The notes beneath the pieces were generated by a model. The model did no database searches, was not told the origin of the DNA, and was given only the letters and a program-made list of their open reading frames with translations. Both the position numbers and the translations under genes were made by a program. Positions 34,156-43,101 of a DNA stretch of 64,000 nucleotides are shown piece by piece; position 1 is the first letter of the stretch, and each line of letters starts with the position of its first letter. Origin of the DNA: Sagittula marina (GTDB lineage: Bacteria > Pseudomonadota > Alphaproteobacteria > Rhodobacterales > Rhodobacteraceae); assembly GCF_014196795.1 (NCBI RefSeq), contig NZ_JACIEJ010000001.1, positions 248,001 to 312,000 of the forward strand, given 5' to 3'.

Positions 34156-34335
34156 ATGACCATCGAGGCCCCCGAAACCCGGATCGTTCAGGCCTATCGC
34201 ATTCCTTGCGACGGTGGCGGCGTGGCACTGGGCCACCCCCGCGTCTGGTTGCAGATCCCCGAAGATAAGGGGTTTGTCGAATGCCCCTACTGTGACGCAA
34301 AGCTCGTCCACAAGGATTTCGAAGGCAAGGTCTGA
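34156..34335 (+). CDS. Zinc-finger CHCC domain protein (NDUFS6-like)
   Basis: A 59-residue protein from ATG 34156 to TGA at 34333-34335, found by direct translation. It has the CHCC-type zinc ligand pattern: C18 in RIPCDGGG, H27 in ALGHPRVW, and C43/C46 in VECPYCDAKL, with H52 after it. This family resembles the mitochondrial complex I accessory subunit NDUFS6 and is conserved across alphaproteobacteria. A complex I or assembly role is inferred from homology. It is a single gene, GAAAGGG before the start. Confidence 0.85.
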   Translation: MTIEAPETRIVQAYRIPCDGGGVALGHPRVWLQIPEDKGFVECPYCDAKLVHKDFEGKV

Positions 34336-34880
34336 GACTGGCGCGCAAGGCTTGTTGGTTGTCACGGACGGCCTTTGCGCAATTGAAAGTGGAGGGGCCG
34401 TCTTTCGGACCCGCCACGGGTGTGCCGGTCAGCCTTGAGGACTGCGAAAGTGCTGCGCTGCCAAACGAGATGTACCGTGCCAATGGCGCGGGCTAAGCGC
34501 AGACCCACAGCTTTTGATGGCAAGCCAAGGGGCCGCTTCCAGGACACGTCCGGATCATGGATGTCACTTTTTTCATGTCGTAAGCTTCCTTTCAGGCACT
34601 CTCGATACCCCGCTCTGCCGGGAGGTTTTGCAACGAGGCGACGCGCTGCGCACCGCATGGTTATTGCGACGGCGGGCATCAGGAGCCGTTGGGCAAGCGG
34701 AGCGTGAGGCGAGCGACGCAACTGGCAGAACGTGCGGTGATCTTCGGGCTGGAAATCACGCTGCCGATTCAGAACATCTCGCCAAGGTGCTTGGCGGAAA
34801 GTCCCTGACCGGCCATTCCGCTCTGGCAGCGCAGCGCGTTGCGTGGCACATCATGAAATGGACTTAGAGGAGCGCGCGCC
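34336..34880. other. Gap between the zinc protein gene and polA
   Basis: About 545 bases. Several frames are open, but none has a ribosome site or a recognisable protein. The composition (frequent CGC and GCG) resembles coding DNA, so a decayed gene is possible, especially at 34600-34870. The last 20 bases hold the polA ribosome site (GAGGAG). Confidence 0.35.
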
Positions 34881-37676
34881 ATGGCTTTCGGCAAGGGTTG
34901 TCACCTGCATCTGATCGACGGATCGGCTTATATCTTTCGTGCGTTTCACGCGCTGCCGCCGTTGACGCGCAAATCCGACGGGCTGCCCATCGGGGCGGTC
35001 AGCGGGTTTTGCAACATGTTGCAGCGCTACGTAGAGGAAAACGCCGGTCCCGATGCGCCGACCCATGTGGCGGTGATCTTTGACAAGGGCTCGCATACCT
35101 TCCGCAACGATATGTACGACCAGTACAAGGCCAACCGAGAGGCCATGCCAGAGGATCTGCGCCCGCAGATCCCGCTGACCCGCACCGCGACCGAGGCGTT
35201 CAACATCGCCTGTAAGGAAATCGAAGGTTTCGAGGCCGACGACATAATGGCGACACTGGCCTGTCAGGCACGTCGCGCAGGGGGGCGTGTCACGATTCTG
35301 TCGTCCGACAAAGACCTGATGCAGCTTGTGGGTGACGGCGTCGAAATGCTTGACCCGATGAAGAACAAGCGCATCGACCGCGAGGGCGTCGAGGAAAAAT
35401 TCGGCGTCGGTCCAGAACGTGTGGTGGACGTTCAGGCGCTGGCAGGGGATTCCGTCGACAACGTGCCGGGCGCCCCCGGCATCGGCATCAAGACAGCCGC
35501 GCTGTTGATCAACGAGTTCGGCTCCTTGGAGGAGCTGCTCGACCGTGCCGAAGAGATCAAGCAACCCAAACGCCGCCAGACCCTGATCGACAACCGCGCG
35601 CAGATTGAGCTGTCCAAGAAGCTGGTGCAGCTGGACGAAGGCATGGACCTGCCCTTCTCGCTGGACGACCTGGAGGTGCGTGATCCTGATCCCGAAATCC
35701 TGCTCGGGTTTCTCACCGACATGGAATTCCGCACCCTGACCAAACGTGTGGCCGACCGTTTGGGCGCAGAGGCGCCTGTCATCCCGGAAGCCACCGCCGC
35801 CGTGACTGAGGAGGCCGCGCCGGACTGGCCCGCCATCGACGCCGCGACCTACACCTGCGTGCGCGATCTCGAAACGCTGCACGCATGGATCGACCGCGCG
35901 CAGCAGGTCGGCACTGTCGCCGTGGACACGGAAACCACTGGCCTGAACGACATGCGCTGTGAACTGGTCGGCGTTTCGTTGGCGGTCGCACCGGGCGAGG
36001 CCTGCTACATCCCGCTCGCCCATCGGGCAGAGGGCGGGGACGACCTGTTCGGCGCCGACGATTTGGCCGATGGGCAGATCCGCATGCAGGCGGCGCTCGA
36101 CGCGCTAAAGCCGCTGCTACAAGATCCGTCGGTCATGAAGATCGGCCAGAACATGAAATACGACGCTAAAGTGCTGAGCCGCTATGGCATCGAAATCGCG
36201 CCCATCGACGACACCATGCTGATGTCCTACGCCATGCACGCAGGCGAACACGGGCATGGCATGGACACGCTGGCGGAACGCTATCTTGCCCACACCTGTA
36301 TTCCGATCAAGGACTTGCTCGGCTCCGGCAAGAGCATGATCACCTTTGACCGCGTGCCCATCGACAAGGCCACCGGTTACGCCGCCGAGGATGCGGATGT
36401 AACCCTGCGCCTTGCGCTGACCTTCAAGCCGCAGCTGCATCGGGCGGGCGTGACGCGGGTCTACGAGACAATGGAACGCCCACTGGTGCCTGTGCTCAAA
36501 CAGATGGAAATGACCGGCATCGCCGTGGATCGGGATGTGCTGTCGCGCATGTCCAACGCCTTCAGTCAGAAAATGGCCATGCTGGAGGAGGAAATTCACG
36601 ACCTCGCAGGCGAAAAGTTCAATGTCGGCTCCCCCGCGCAGCTTGGGGAGATCCTGTTCGAAAAGATGAGCCTGCCCGGCGGCAAAAAAGGCAAGACGGG
36701 CAAGTATTCGACCCCGGCCGATGTGCTCGAAGACCTCGCCACCGAACACGATTTGCCAGGCCGCGTTCTGGACTGGCGGCAGCTGTCGAAACTCAAATCC
36801 ACCTATACCGACGCTCTGCAGGAACACATCAACCCGGACACGGGACGGGTGCATACGTCTTATTCCATCGCGGGCGCCAACACCGGCCGTCTGGCGTCGA
36901 ACGACCCGAACCTGCAAAACATCCCCGTCCGCTCCGAGGAAGGCCGCCGCATCCGCGAAGCATTCGTCGCGCCAGAGGGCAAGACGCTGGTTTCCCTCGA
37001 CTATTCCCAGATCGAACTGCGTATCCTCGCCCATATGGCCGACATCGACGCGCTGAAGCAGGCCTTTCGCGACGGTCAGGACATCCACGCCATGACCGCG
37101 TCGGAAATGTTCAATGTCTCGATGGAGGATATGACCCCTGATATCCGTCGTCAGGCCAAGGCGATCAACTTTGGCGTAATCTACGGCATCTCGGGCTTTG
37201 GCCTTGCGCGCAACCTGCGCATTCCGCGCGCCGAGGCGCAGGGCTTTATCGACCGCTACTTCGAACGCTTCCCCGGCATCCGTAAGTACATGGACGACAC
37301 CAAGGCCTTTGCCAAGGAACACAAACGTGTCGAAACCCTGTTCGGGCGCCAGATCCATACGCCGGAGATTGCCGCCAAGGGTCCGCGTGCCGGCTTTGCC
37401 CAACGCGCCGCGATCAACGCCCCGATCCAGGGCACGGCGGCAGATATCATTCGCCGCGCCATGATCCGCATGCCCGATGCAATTGCCAAGCTGCCGGTGC
37501 GGATGCTGTTGCAGGTGCACGACGAACTGATCTTCGAGGTGGAAAACGGCGCAGTGGATGACCTGATTGGCGTGGCCAAGGGCGTGATGGAAAATGCCTG
37601 CGATCCGGTGGTCAAACTTGATGTGCCGCTGGTGGTGGATGCGGGGCAGGGCGCCAACTGGGCAGAGGCGCACTGA
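34881..37676 (+). CDS. polA: DNA polymerase I
   Basis: A 931-residue three-domain enzyme. Residues 1-300 form the 5-prime to 3-prime exonuclease (HLIDGSAYIFRAFHALPP, GDSVDNVPGAPGIGIKTA). Residues about 325-510 form a proofreading domain with D349 and E351 in VDTETTGL, so exonuclease acidic residues are retained. The polymerase has motif A with D707 in LDYSQIELR and motif C with D881 in VHDEL. It fills gaps in replication and excision repair. A short hairpin (GATGCC / GGCATC) follows the stop without a T-run. Confidence 0.97.
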   Translation: MAFGKGCHLHLIDGSAYIFRAFHALPPLTRKSDGLPIGAVSGFCNMLQRYVEENAGPDAPTHVAVIFDKGSHTFRNDMYDQYKANREAMPEDLRPQIPLTRTATEAFNIACKEIEGFEADDIMATLACQARRAGGRVTILSSDKDLMQLVGDGVEMLDPMKNKRIDREGVEEKFGVGPERVVDVQALAGDSVDNVPGAPGIGIKTAALLINEFGSLEELLDRAEEIKQPKRRQTLIDNRAQIELSKKLVQLDEGMDLPFSLDDLEVRDPDPEILLGFLTDMEFRTLTKRVADRLGAEAPVIPEATAAVTEEAAPDWPAIDAATYTCVRDLETLHAWIDRAQQVGTVAVDTETTGLNDMRCELVGVSLAVAPGEACYIPLAHRAEGGDDLFGADDLADGQIRMQAALDALKPLLQDPSVMKIGQNMKYDAKVLSRYGIEIAPIDDTMLMSYAMHAGEHGHGMDTLAERYLAHTCIPIKDLLGSGKSMITFDRVPIDKATGYAAEDADVTLRLALTFKPQLHRAGVTRVYETMERPLVPVLKQMEMTGIAVDRDVLSRMSNAFSQKMAMLEEEIHDLAGEKFNVGSPAQLGEILFEKMSLPGGKKGKTGKYSTPADVLEDLATEHDLPGRVLDWRQLSKLKSTYTDALQEHINPDTGRVHTSYSIAGANTGRLASNDPNLQNIPVRSEEGRRIREAFVAPEGKTLVSLDYSQIELRILAHMADIDALKQAFRDGQDIHAMTASEMFNVSMEDMTPDIRRQAKAINFGVIYGISGFGLARNLRIPRAEAQGFIDRYFERFPGIRKYMDDTKAFAKEHKRVETLFGRQIHTPEIAAKGPRAGFAQRAAINAPIQGTAADIIRRAMIRMPDAIAKLPVRMLLQVHDELIFEVENGAVDDLIGVAKGVMENACDPVVKLDVPLVVDAGQGANWAEAH

Positions 37677-37755
37677 GGCCTCACGATGCCGTGCGGCATC
37701 TTCGCATCGCATGGTTCTCCGGGTATCCTCTGATCTGAGCCGCAGGAGATCAGCC

Positions 37756-38244
37756 ATGCAAACGCGCCGCACCTTCGTGACCACTGGCCTTGTCGCCCTT
37801 GGGGCCGCCTTACTCACCGGAGCCTCCGGGCTGATGGTGCCCGCCCGCGCCGCTGGCGTGGCGCCAACCCCGACCATGCGCGGTGGCGCGAATAACTACC
37901 GTCCTGGCGCGCCCCTCGTTGACCGCATTGGCAATGGTGGCTTTTGGATGACGGGCACTGTGCGACGCGCGGGTGACGGTGCCCCTTTGCCGGGCCAACG
38001 CATTCAGATCTGGGCGCACACCACGGAAGGGCACGAGCGCGACCCACACAGCCACGGCGCCACGCTGACCGCCGCCAATGGAGAGTTCCGCCTGGAGATG
38101 CCGCAGATCGTGCCGGCCTTTGGTCAGGCGCACGGGCACCTCGCCTACGACAGCGCTGACTTCGAAACCGTATTCCTGCGTCCTGTGATGCGTAATTCCA
38201 AAGACACGACATTGCGTGCCGATTTCGTTCTGCAACCGGCCTGA
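37756..38244 (+). CDS. Tat-exported intradiol dioxygenase-like protein
   Basis: A 162-residue protein with a Tat-type signal (QTRRTFVTTGLVALGAALL). The mature part has the beta-sandwich pattern of the intradiol dioxygenase C-terminal domain: WMTGTVRRAGDGAPLPGQRI, then IWAHTTEGHERDPHSH, GATLTAANGEFRLEMP and QAHGHLAY. The first ligand Tyr of classical enzymes is not obvious; a His-rich stretch is in its place, so activity is uncertain. Its stop abuts the ATG of the next gene, a haem membrane protein, suggesting a redox pair in the envelope. Confidence 0.65.
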   Translation: MQTRRTFVTTGLVALGAALLTGASGLMVPARAAGVAPTPTMRGGANNYRPGAPLVDRIGNGGFWMTGTVRRAGDGAPLPGQRIQIWAHTTEGHERDPHSHGATLTAANGEFRLEMPQIVPAFGQAHGHLAYDSADFETVFLRPVMRNSKDTTLRADFVLQPA

Positions 38245-38838
38245 ATGCAGCAGCGGTTTCTGATCTGGCTGGCCTTGGTCACGGCCATCGGCGGCCCTTT
38301 GGTGGTGGCGGCCACCAGCCCGCTATTGGCGTGGCGACAGCCGATCTACATCGTCGCAGGTTTGGCAGGTGTCCTGGCACTGGGTGCGTTGCTGATACAG
38401 CCTATGTTGCTGACAGGCGCGCTACCCGGTGTAGTCCCGTTTCGCGCCAGACAGGTGCACCGTTGGATCGGCTGGGGGCTGATTGCTTGCGTCGCTTTGC
38501 ATATTGCGGGCCTGTGGATCACCAGCCCACCGGATGTGGTGGACGCGCTGCTCTATACGTCTGCGACGCCCTTCTCGGCACGGGGAGTGACGGCCATGTG
38601 GGCGCTGCTGGCGGCGGCGCTCTTGACCCTCTGGCGCCACAGGCTGGGCCCTCGTGTGTTTCGCCCCGCCCACAGCGTGGCGGTCGTCCTGGTGGTCATC
38701 ACCAGCATCCTGCATGCGGTGCGGGTCGATGGTACCATGGGCACAGCCTCCAAGTGGATGCTCTGCGCGCTGGTGCTTTGCGCCACCGCAAGCGCGCTGG
38801 TCCAACGCAAACCATGGCGGATGCTCAAGCGGCGCTAG
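38245..38838 (+). CDS. Ferric reductase-like transmembrane protein
   Basis: A 197-residue protein with six hydrophobic segments. Paired histidines in two helices (H72 in VHRWIGWG, H86 in ALHIAGLW, H142 in PAHSVAVV and H154 in ILHAVRV) match b-haem ligation in the ferric reductase / YedZ (MsrQ) superfamily. It probably moves electrons across the inner membrane. The partner is likely the Tat protein encoded directly upstream, as YedZ works with Tat-exported YedY; this is inference. Confidence 0.75.
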   Translation: MQQRFLIWLALVTAIGGPLVVAATSPLLAWRQPIYIVAGLAGVLALGALLIQPMLLTGALPGVVPFRARQVHRWIGWGLIACVALHIAGLWITSPPDVVDALLYTSATPFSARGVTAMWALLAAALLTLWRHRLGPRVFRPAHSVAVVLVVITSILHAVRVDGTMGTASKWMLCALVLCATASALVQRKPWRMLKRR

Positions 38839-38849
38839 CCCTGTTGGCC

Positions 38850-40022
38850 CTATAGGGCCTGCACCAGCCCGTGGCCGACATCCAACACTGTCTGCCCCTC
38901 ATGAATATTCATCCGTGTTGCGGTGCTGACGAGCCGCGCGGCCAGCGTCGCAGAGTTCACATCCTCACCCTCCTCGCGCATGTGCTCCGCCCATAGCGCA
39001 GCCACCCCTGCCACATGCGCTGCCGCCATGGATGTGCCGTTCAGCGTTCGCAACCCGCCACCTGCGCCGGCAGAGACGATCCCGACCCCCGGCGCAATCA
39101 CCGCTGGGCCAATATTGGAAAATACCGCCGGTTCCAGCCAATCCCCTTCCGTCCCGCAGGCTCCGATAGCCAGCACATGCCGTGCTGCCGCCGGGGCAGA
39201 GGGGCCGGTTTCGAACTCTGGCGAGATCACGCGCAGGCTGTCATTGCCGATCGCACCGATCAACAGAGGGCCTGCTTGCGCGCAGGACATCTCCATCATC
39301 AGCTCAAAGATCCGCAGGTTGCCGCGATAAGCATTCACCGCCGCCGTATTGGCCTGCACCAGCGGGTAGCCTGCTGCTGTCAGCGCCTCCACCTGCGCGG
39401 CGATGTCAAAGCTCACGGCAAAGGCAATGATGTCGGCCCTTTGCGCCATTGCCCACAACACTGCTTGGAAAAACCCGCCTGTGCTTCCCAGTCCCTTGTC
39501 CGAAATCGCCTTTCCCACCAACAGCTTTTTCACCCCACGCGCCACGCCGATCCGCGTGCCGTCGAGATCGCGCCCGATCATGGTCGCAGCCATATGGGTG
39601 CCGTGCCCGTTGGCGTCACTGACCCCGGTGCCGACGAAATCGCAGGTTTCCAGCGTTACACCGTTGAACGCCGGGTGCGTCTGGTCGATGCCTGTGTCCA
39701 GCAGCGCAAGCGTCACCCCTTTGCCCGACCGGTCTGTACGGTCCGCCCCCACCGCACGCAGGCCCCACCCCGGCTCCACATCATCGCTGCGCAGATCATC
39801 CAGCGGTTCGGGATTCACGATGCGGGTTGGCATGGCGGGCGCAATGGTCAGACAAGACCGGTCACGCACTATATCGCGCAAAGCCTCAGGGGACAGATCC
39901 AGCACGTCGATGACGGGCTCTGCGGGCGCGTCAGGTGTCACAGGCGACACGCTGGAGGCCAGCGGCACAGCAGTCCGACGCCAATTGTCGGTTCTGTCAC
40001 GCAGAACAATAAAACGGGTCAT
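38850..40022 (-). CDS. Subtilase (S8 family) without signal peptide
   Basis: A 390-residue serine protease. The catalytic triad is D109 in LALLDTGID, H140 in NGHGTHMA and S331 in NGTSMAAAHVAG, with oxyanion N260 in GAIGND. The N-terminal 90 residues contain no Sec or Tat signal and no typical I9 inhibitor; residues 20-85 are Pro/Asp-rich. An intracellular role or non-classical export is possible. I chose ATG 40022, preceded by GGAG. It is convergent with the haem protein gene, with a 11-base gap. Confidence 0.85.
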   Translation of the reverse strand: MTRFIVLRDRTDNWRRTAVPLASSVSPVTPDAPAEPVIDVLDLSPEALRDIVRDRSCLTIAPAMPTRIVNPEPLDDLRSDDVEPGWGLRAVGADRTDRSGKGVTLALLDTGIDQTHPAFNGVTLETCDFVGTGVSDANGHGTHMAATMIGRDLDGTRIGVARGVKKLLVGKAISDKGLGSTGGFFQAVLWAMAQRADIIAFAVSFDIAAQVEALTAAGYPLVQANTAAVNAYRGNLRIFELMMEMSCAQAGPLLIGAIGNDSLRVISPEFETGPSAPAAARHVLAIGACGTEGDWLEPAVFSNIGPAVIAPGVGIVSAGAGGGLRTLNGTSMAAAHVAGVAALWAEHMREEGEDVNSATLAARLVSTATRMNIHEGQTVLDVGHGLVQAL

Positions 40023-40138
40023 CAATGCTCCGGACCAAAATACTTAACCCAAAGCTAACCGTGGCCCGACACGAGGCAAAGCTGGACCGCGTGAAATTCG
40101 CGTGAAATCGTCCGGCTCTGATGTGTTTGCGACAGGGA

Positions 40139-40171
40139 GCCCCCGGCGGACATCTTCTCCGCATCGGGGGC
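40139..40171 (-). terminator. Hairpin after the kinase gene
   Basis: Stem GCCCCCG plus GCGGA against TCCGC plus CGGGGGC, interrupted by two unpaired bases, loop of seven. On the minus strand no strong T-run follows, so efficiency is doubtful. Confidence 0.5.
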
Positions 40172-40178
40172 CATTGTT

Positions 40179-41168
40179 TCAGGACAGGCCGGCGGCCTCG
40201 AACAGCGTTTTTACGTCGGCCTCCGGACGTGGACCCATGTGGCTGATGACCTCGCTCGCCGCAATGGTGCCCATCTTGCCGCAGGTTGCCATGTCGTGGC
40301 CTTTGACCAGGGCGTAAAGGAACCCGGCAGCGAACTGATCGCCCGCGCCAGTGGCGTCCACCGGAACCACCTTTTTCACGGACACATCGGTGCGCACTCC
40401 ATCGCGCAGGATGGTCACCCCATCGCCGGAGCGCGTGCAGACCACCAGCGGACAGATTGCGCCCACAGCAGCCAGATCCGCCTCCAGATCCCCGTTTTGA
40501 TAGAGCGAACAGATCTCCGCCTCGTTGCCGATGACGAAATCCATCTCTTCTTCGATCAGCTTCAGGAAATCTGCGCGGTGCCGTTCCACGCAGAACGGGT
40601 CGGAAATTGCGATGCCGGCTATGCCACCGGCTGCCTTGCAGGCGCGTGCGGCTTTCATAAACGCCTGCTTGCCCTTGTCCTTGTCGAACAGGTAGCCTTC
40701 GAGGAAAATCACTTCCGCCTCGGCGCAGACGTCCTCGTCCACATCGTCCGGACCCAGCTCCGAGGAAATGCCGAGGTAGGTGTTCATCGACCTTTCGCCA
40801 TCCGGCGTCACAAAGATCATGCAGCGCGAGGTCGGCAGCTCCCCGCCTTCCACCGGCGTGTTCACAAAGGCGATGCCCTCGTTGGTCATGGCATCGGCGT
40901 AGAATTTGCCCAGTGTGTCATTCTTCACCCGGCCGATAAACGCGGTTTTCAGACCCAGCGCGCCTGCGCCCGCCACGGTGTTCGCCAGCGATCCGCCCGG
41001 CGTCTGCACCCGGTTGCCCATTGCCGCATACAGCGTCTCGCCGCGTTCCCGTTCGATCAGTTGCATGATGCCTTTCTCGATCCCCATATGGTCAAGAAAG
41101 CTGTCATCGGAGCGCGAAATCACGTCTACCACGGCGTTGCCGATCCCGGCGAGCTGGTATTTCTTCAT
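40179..41168 (-). CDS. PfkB family carbohydrate kinase (adenosine kinase-like)
   Basis: A 329-residue ribokinase-family protein. The N-terminal GIGNAVVDVISRSDD and the substrate motif TPGGSLANT resemble bacterial adenosine or sugar kinases of alphaproteobacteria. The catalytic DATGAGDQFAAGFLY and GDGVTIL are intact. It phosphorylates a nucleoside or sugar at the expense of ATP; adenosine is the best guess. Its start overlaps the nth stop (ATGA), so the genes are co-transcribed. Confidence 0.88.
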   Translation of the reverse strand: MKKYQLAGIGNAVVDVISRSDDSFLDHMGIEKGIMQLIERERGETLYAAMGNRVQTPGGSLANTVAGAGALGLKTAFIGRVKNDTLGKFYADAMTNEGIAFVNTPVEGGELPTSRCMIFVTPDGERSMNTYLGISSELGPDDVDEDVCAEAEVIFLEGYLFDKDKGKQAFMKAARACKAAGGIAGIAISDPFCVERHRADFLKLIEEEMDFVIGNEAEICSLYQNGDLEADLAAVGAICPLVVCTRSGDGVTILRDGVRTDVSVKKVVPVDATGAGDQFAAGFLYALVKGHDMATCGKMGTIAASEVISHMGPRPEADVKTLFEAAGLS

Positions 41169-41809
41169 TCGGTCTTGTCCTCGAATTGGCACAGGTCCTT
41201 GATGATACAGGCCCCGCATTTCGGTTTGCGTGCCACGCAAATGTAGCGACCGTGCAAGATCAGCCAGTGGTGCGCGTGTTGTTGAAAATCGACGGGGATA
41301 TGATCTTCGATGGCGCGTTCGACAGCCACCACATCCTTGCCCGGACAGATGCCCGCCCGGTTACCGACGCGAAAAATATGCGTATCCACCGCCTGCGCCG
41401 GGTAATTCCACCACATGTTCAGCACGACGTTTGCCGTCTTGCGCCCCACGCCCGGCAAGCTTTCCAAGGCGGCCCGCGAACAGGGCACCTCGGAGTTGTA
41501 TTGCTCCACCAAAATCTTCGACAATTTGATGACGTTCTTGGCCTTGTTGCGATACAGGCCAATCGATTTGATGTGTTCGATCACACCCTCTTCGCCCAGC
41601 GCGAGCATCTTTTCCGGCGTGTCCGCAATCTGGAACAGCTTGTCCGTCGCCTTGTTCACACCCGCATCTGTGGCCTGCGCCGAAAGCGCCACAGCCACCA
41701 CCAGCGTGTAAGCGTTGACGTGGTTAAGCTCTCCCTGCGGTTCGGGTTCTGACGCTTGAAAGCGGGTGAACACCTCGCGCAGCGTGTGATAATCCATTTG
41801 CTTGGCCAT
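41165..41809 (-). CDS. nth: Endonuclease III (DNA glycosylase/AP lyase)
   Basis: A 214-residue enzyme of base excision repair. The helix-hairpin-helix LPGVGRKTA holds catalytic K124; D142 lies in AVDTHIFRV. The [4Fe-4S] cluster ligands are C191, C198, C201 and C207 (C-x6-C-x2-C-x5-C). It removes oxidised pyrimidines and cuts the abasic site. I chose ATG 41809 rather than a longer open frame, although no strong ribosome site precedes it. Neighbouring ada-like gene at 42116 is divergent. Confidence 0.96.
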   Translation of the reverse strand: MAKQMDYHTLREVFTRFQASEPEPQGELNHVNAYTLVVAVALSAQATDAGVNKATDKLFQIADTPEKMLALGEEGVIEHIKSIGLYRNKAKNVIKLSKILVEQYNSEVPCSRAALESLPGVGRKTANVVLNMWWNYPAQAVDTHIFRVGNRAGICPGKDVVAVERAIEDHIPVDFQQHAHHWLILHGRYICVARKPKCGACIIKDLCQFEDKTE

Positions 41810-42115
41810 GCGCGGGGTTCTGCCCGGTTTTGACAGGTCTGACAAGATAAGCGCACCCAATCTGAAATTGAAAAATCCGGCAAATATGATAGGCTCCATT
41901 CATTGTTTCAGTACTTTTTGACCGGAGGGCGCGCCAATCGTTTGGCCTATCCGACCTTGCCGCGTCTGAAACAGACGGCATGCGAGTCGGTGGCATTGAC
42001 GCGTTGACCGGGCGCAAGATCCCCCGCATCTGGCTGGGCGCGCGGCGCTTTAGGCGCAGGAAACGGGTCGCTTTGAGGCGCTGTGTGGGTATTCTTTCGG
42101 AAAAGGAGACGCGCC

Positions 42116-42955
42116 ATGCCAAAAGATGCCCCCGACCGCTACCACTATCACGTCATGGCCCGCGCGATCGAGGCGGTGGACCGGCTTGGCCCGAAGGCGA
42201 CGCTGGATCAACTCGCAACAGAGATGTCCATGTCGCCCGCACATTTTCAGCGCATGTTCAGCCAGTGGGCCGGTGTTTCGCCCAAGCGGCTGCAGCAATA
42301 TCTGACGCTCGGCCATGCCAAGGTGCTGCTGGCGGAGCGCTTCACCACGCTCGACACCGCACACGCGTCCGGTTTGTCCGGCTCCAGTCGTCTGCACGAT
42401 CTCTTTTTGCGGTGGGAGGCCATGAGCCCCGGCGACTTTGCCCGCGCGGGCGCGGGACTGACCATCCGCTACGGCTGGTTCGACAGCCCCTTTGGCCCGG
42501 CCTTGGTCATGGGCACGGCCAAAGGCATCTGCGGCATAGGCTTCACCGCCGATTGTACCGAGGCTGAAGCAATGCACGATCTCAGCCGCCGCTGGCCCGA
42601 CGCGCAGTATGTCGAGGACCCGGAGGCCCTGCGCCCTTGGGTCGCCAGCGCCTTTGGCGCGCAGCAGGGCGAGGTGCCGCTGTATCTCATCGGCGCACCA
42701 TTTCAGATCAAGGTTTGGGAGGCTCTGATGCGCATCCCCTCCGGCCACGTGACCACCTATTCTGAGATTGCACAGGCCATCGGCGCGCCCAAGGCCGTGC
42801 GTGCCGTGGGCACCGCAGTGGGCCGGAACCCAATCAGCTACCTCATCCCCTGCCATCGCGCCCTGCGTAAATCCGGTGGGCTTGGCGGGTATCACTGGGG
42901 CCTGCCTGTAAAACGCGCGCTTCTGGCCTGGGAATCCGCGCGGATCGAGGCATGA
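42116..42955 (+). CDS. Ada-like methylated-DNA--protein-cysteine methyltransferase with AraC domain
   Basis: A 279-residue protein. An N-terminal AraC-type helix-turn-helix (about 20-110) is fused to an O6-alkylguanine-DNA alkyltransferase domain (about 115-279) with acceptor C246 in LIPCHRALR. The zinc-bearing N-terminal domain of E. coli Ada, which repairs phosphotriesters, is absent. It removes O6-methyl groups from guanine and may regulate alkylation repair genes. The start follows AAAGGAG. It lies divergent from nth. Confidence 0.92.
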   Translation: MPKDAPDRYHYHVMARAIEAVDRLGPKATLDQLATEMSMSPAHFQRMFSQWAGVSPKRLQQYLTLGHAKVLLAERFTTLDTAHASGLSGSSRLHDLFLRWEAMSPGDFARAGAGLTIRYGWFDSPFGPALVMGTAKGICGIGFTADCTEAEAMHDLSRRWPDAQYVEDPEALRPWVASAFGAQQGEVPLYLIGAPFQIKVWEALMRIPSGHVTTYSEIAQAIGAPKAVRAVGTAVGRNPISYLIPCHRALRKSGGLGGYHWGLPVKRALLAWESARIEA

Positions 42956-43101
42956 ACCTGGCAATCAGCAACTCCTGAGGACCGTGCCCGTCGAGTCGTC
43001 CGACCAGTCGCGCCAGTGTATCTGATGTAAATTGTCAACTTATCTTCAAACTTGTGCAGAACTGCTGTAGCCGGATCCGAAAGCTGGAAGGAGACGCCCA
43101 C

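Noticed and set aside
34514-34867. 117-codon plus-strand frame before polA
   Set aside because: No ribosome site and no recognisable protein; possible decayed gene only.
36117-37877. 586-codon open frame antisense to polA
   Set aside because: Antisense to a certain gene with typical shadow composition and no recognisable domain.
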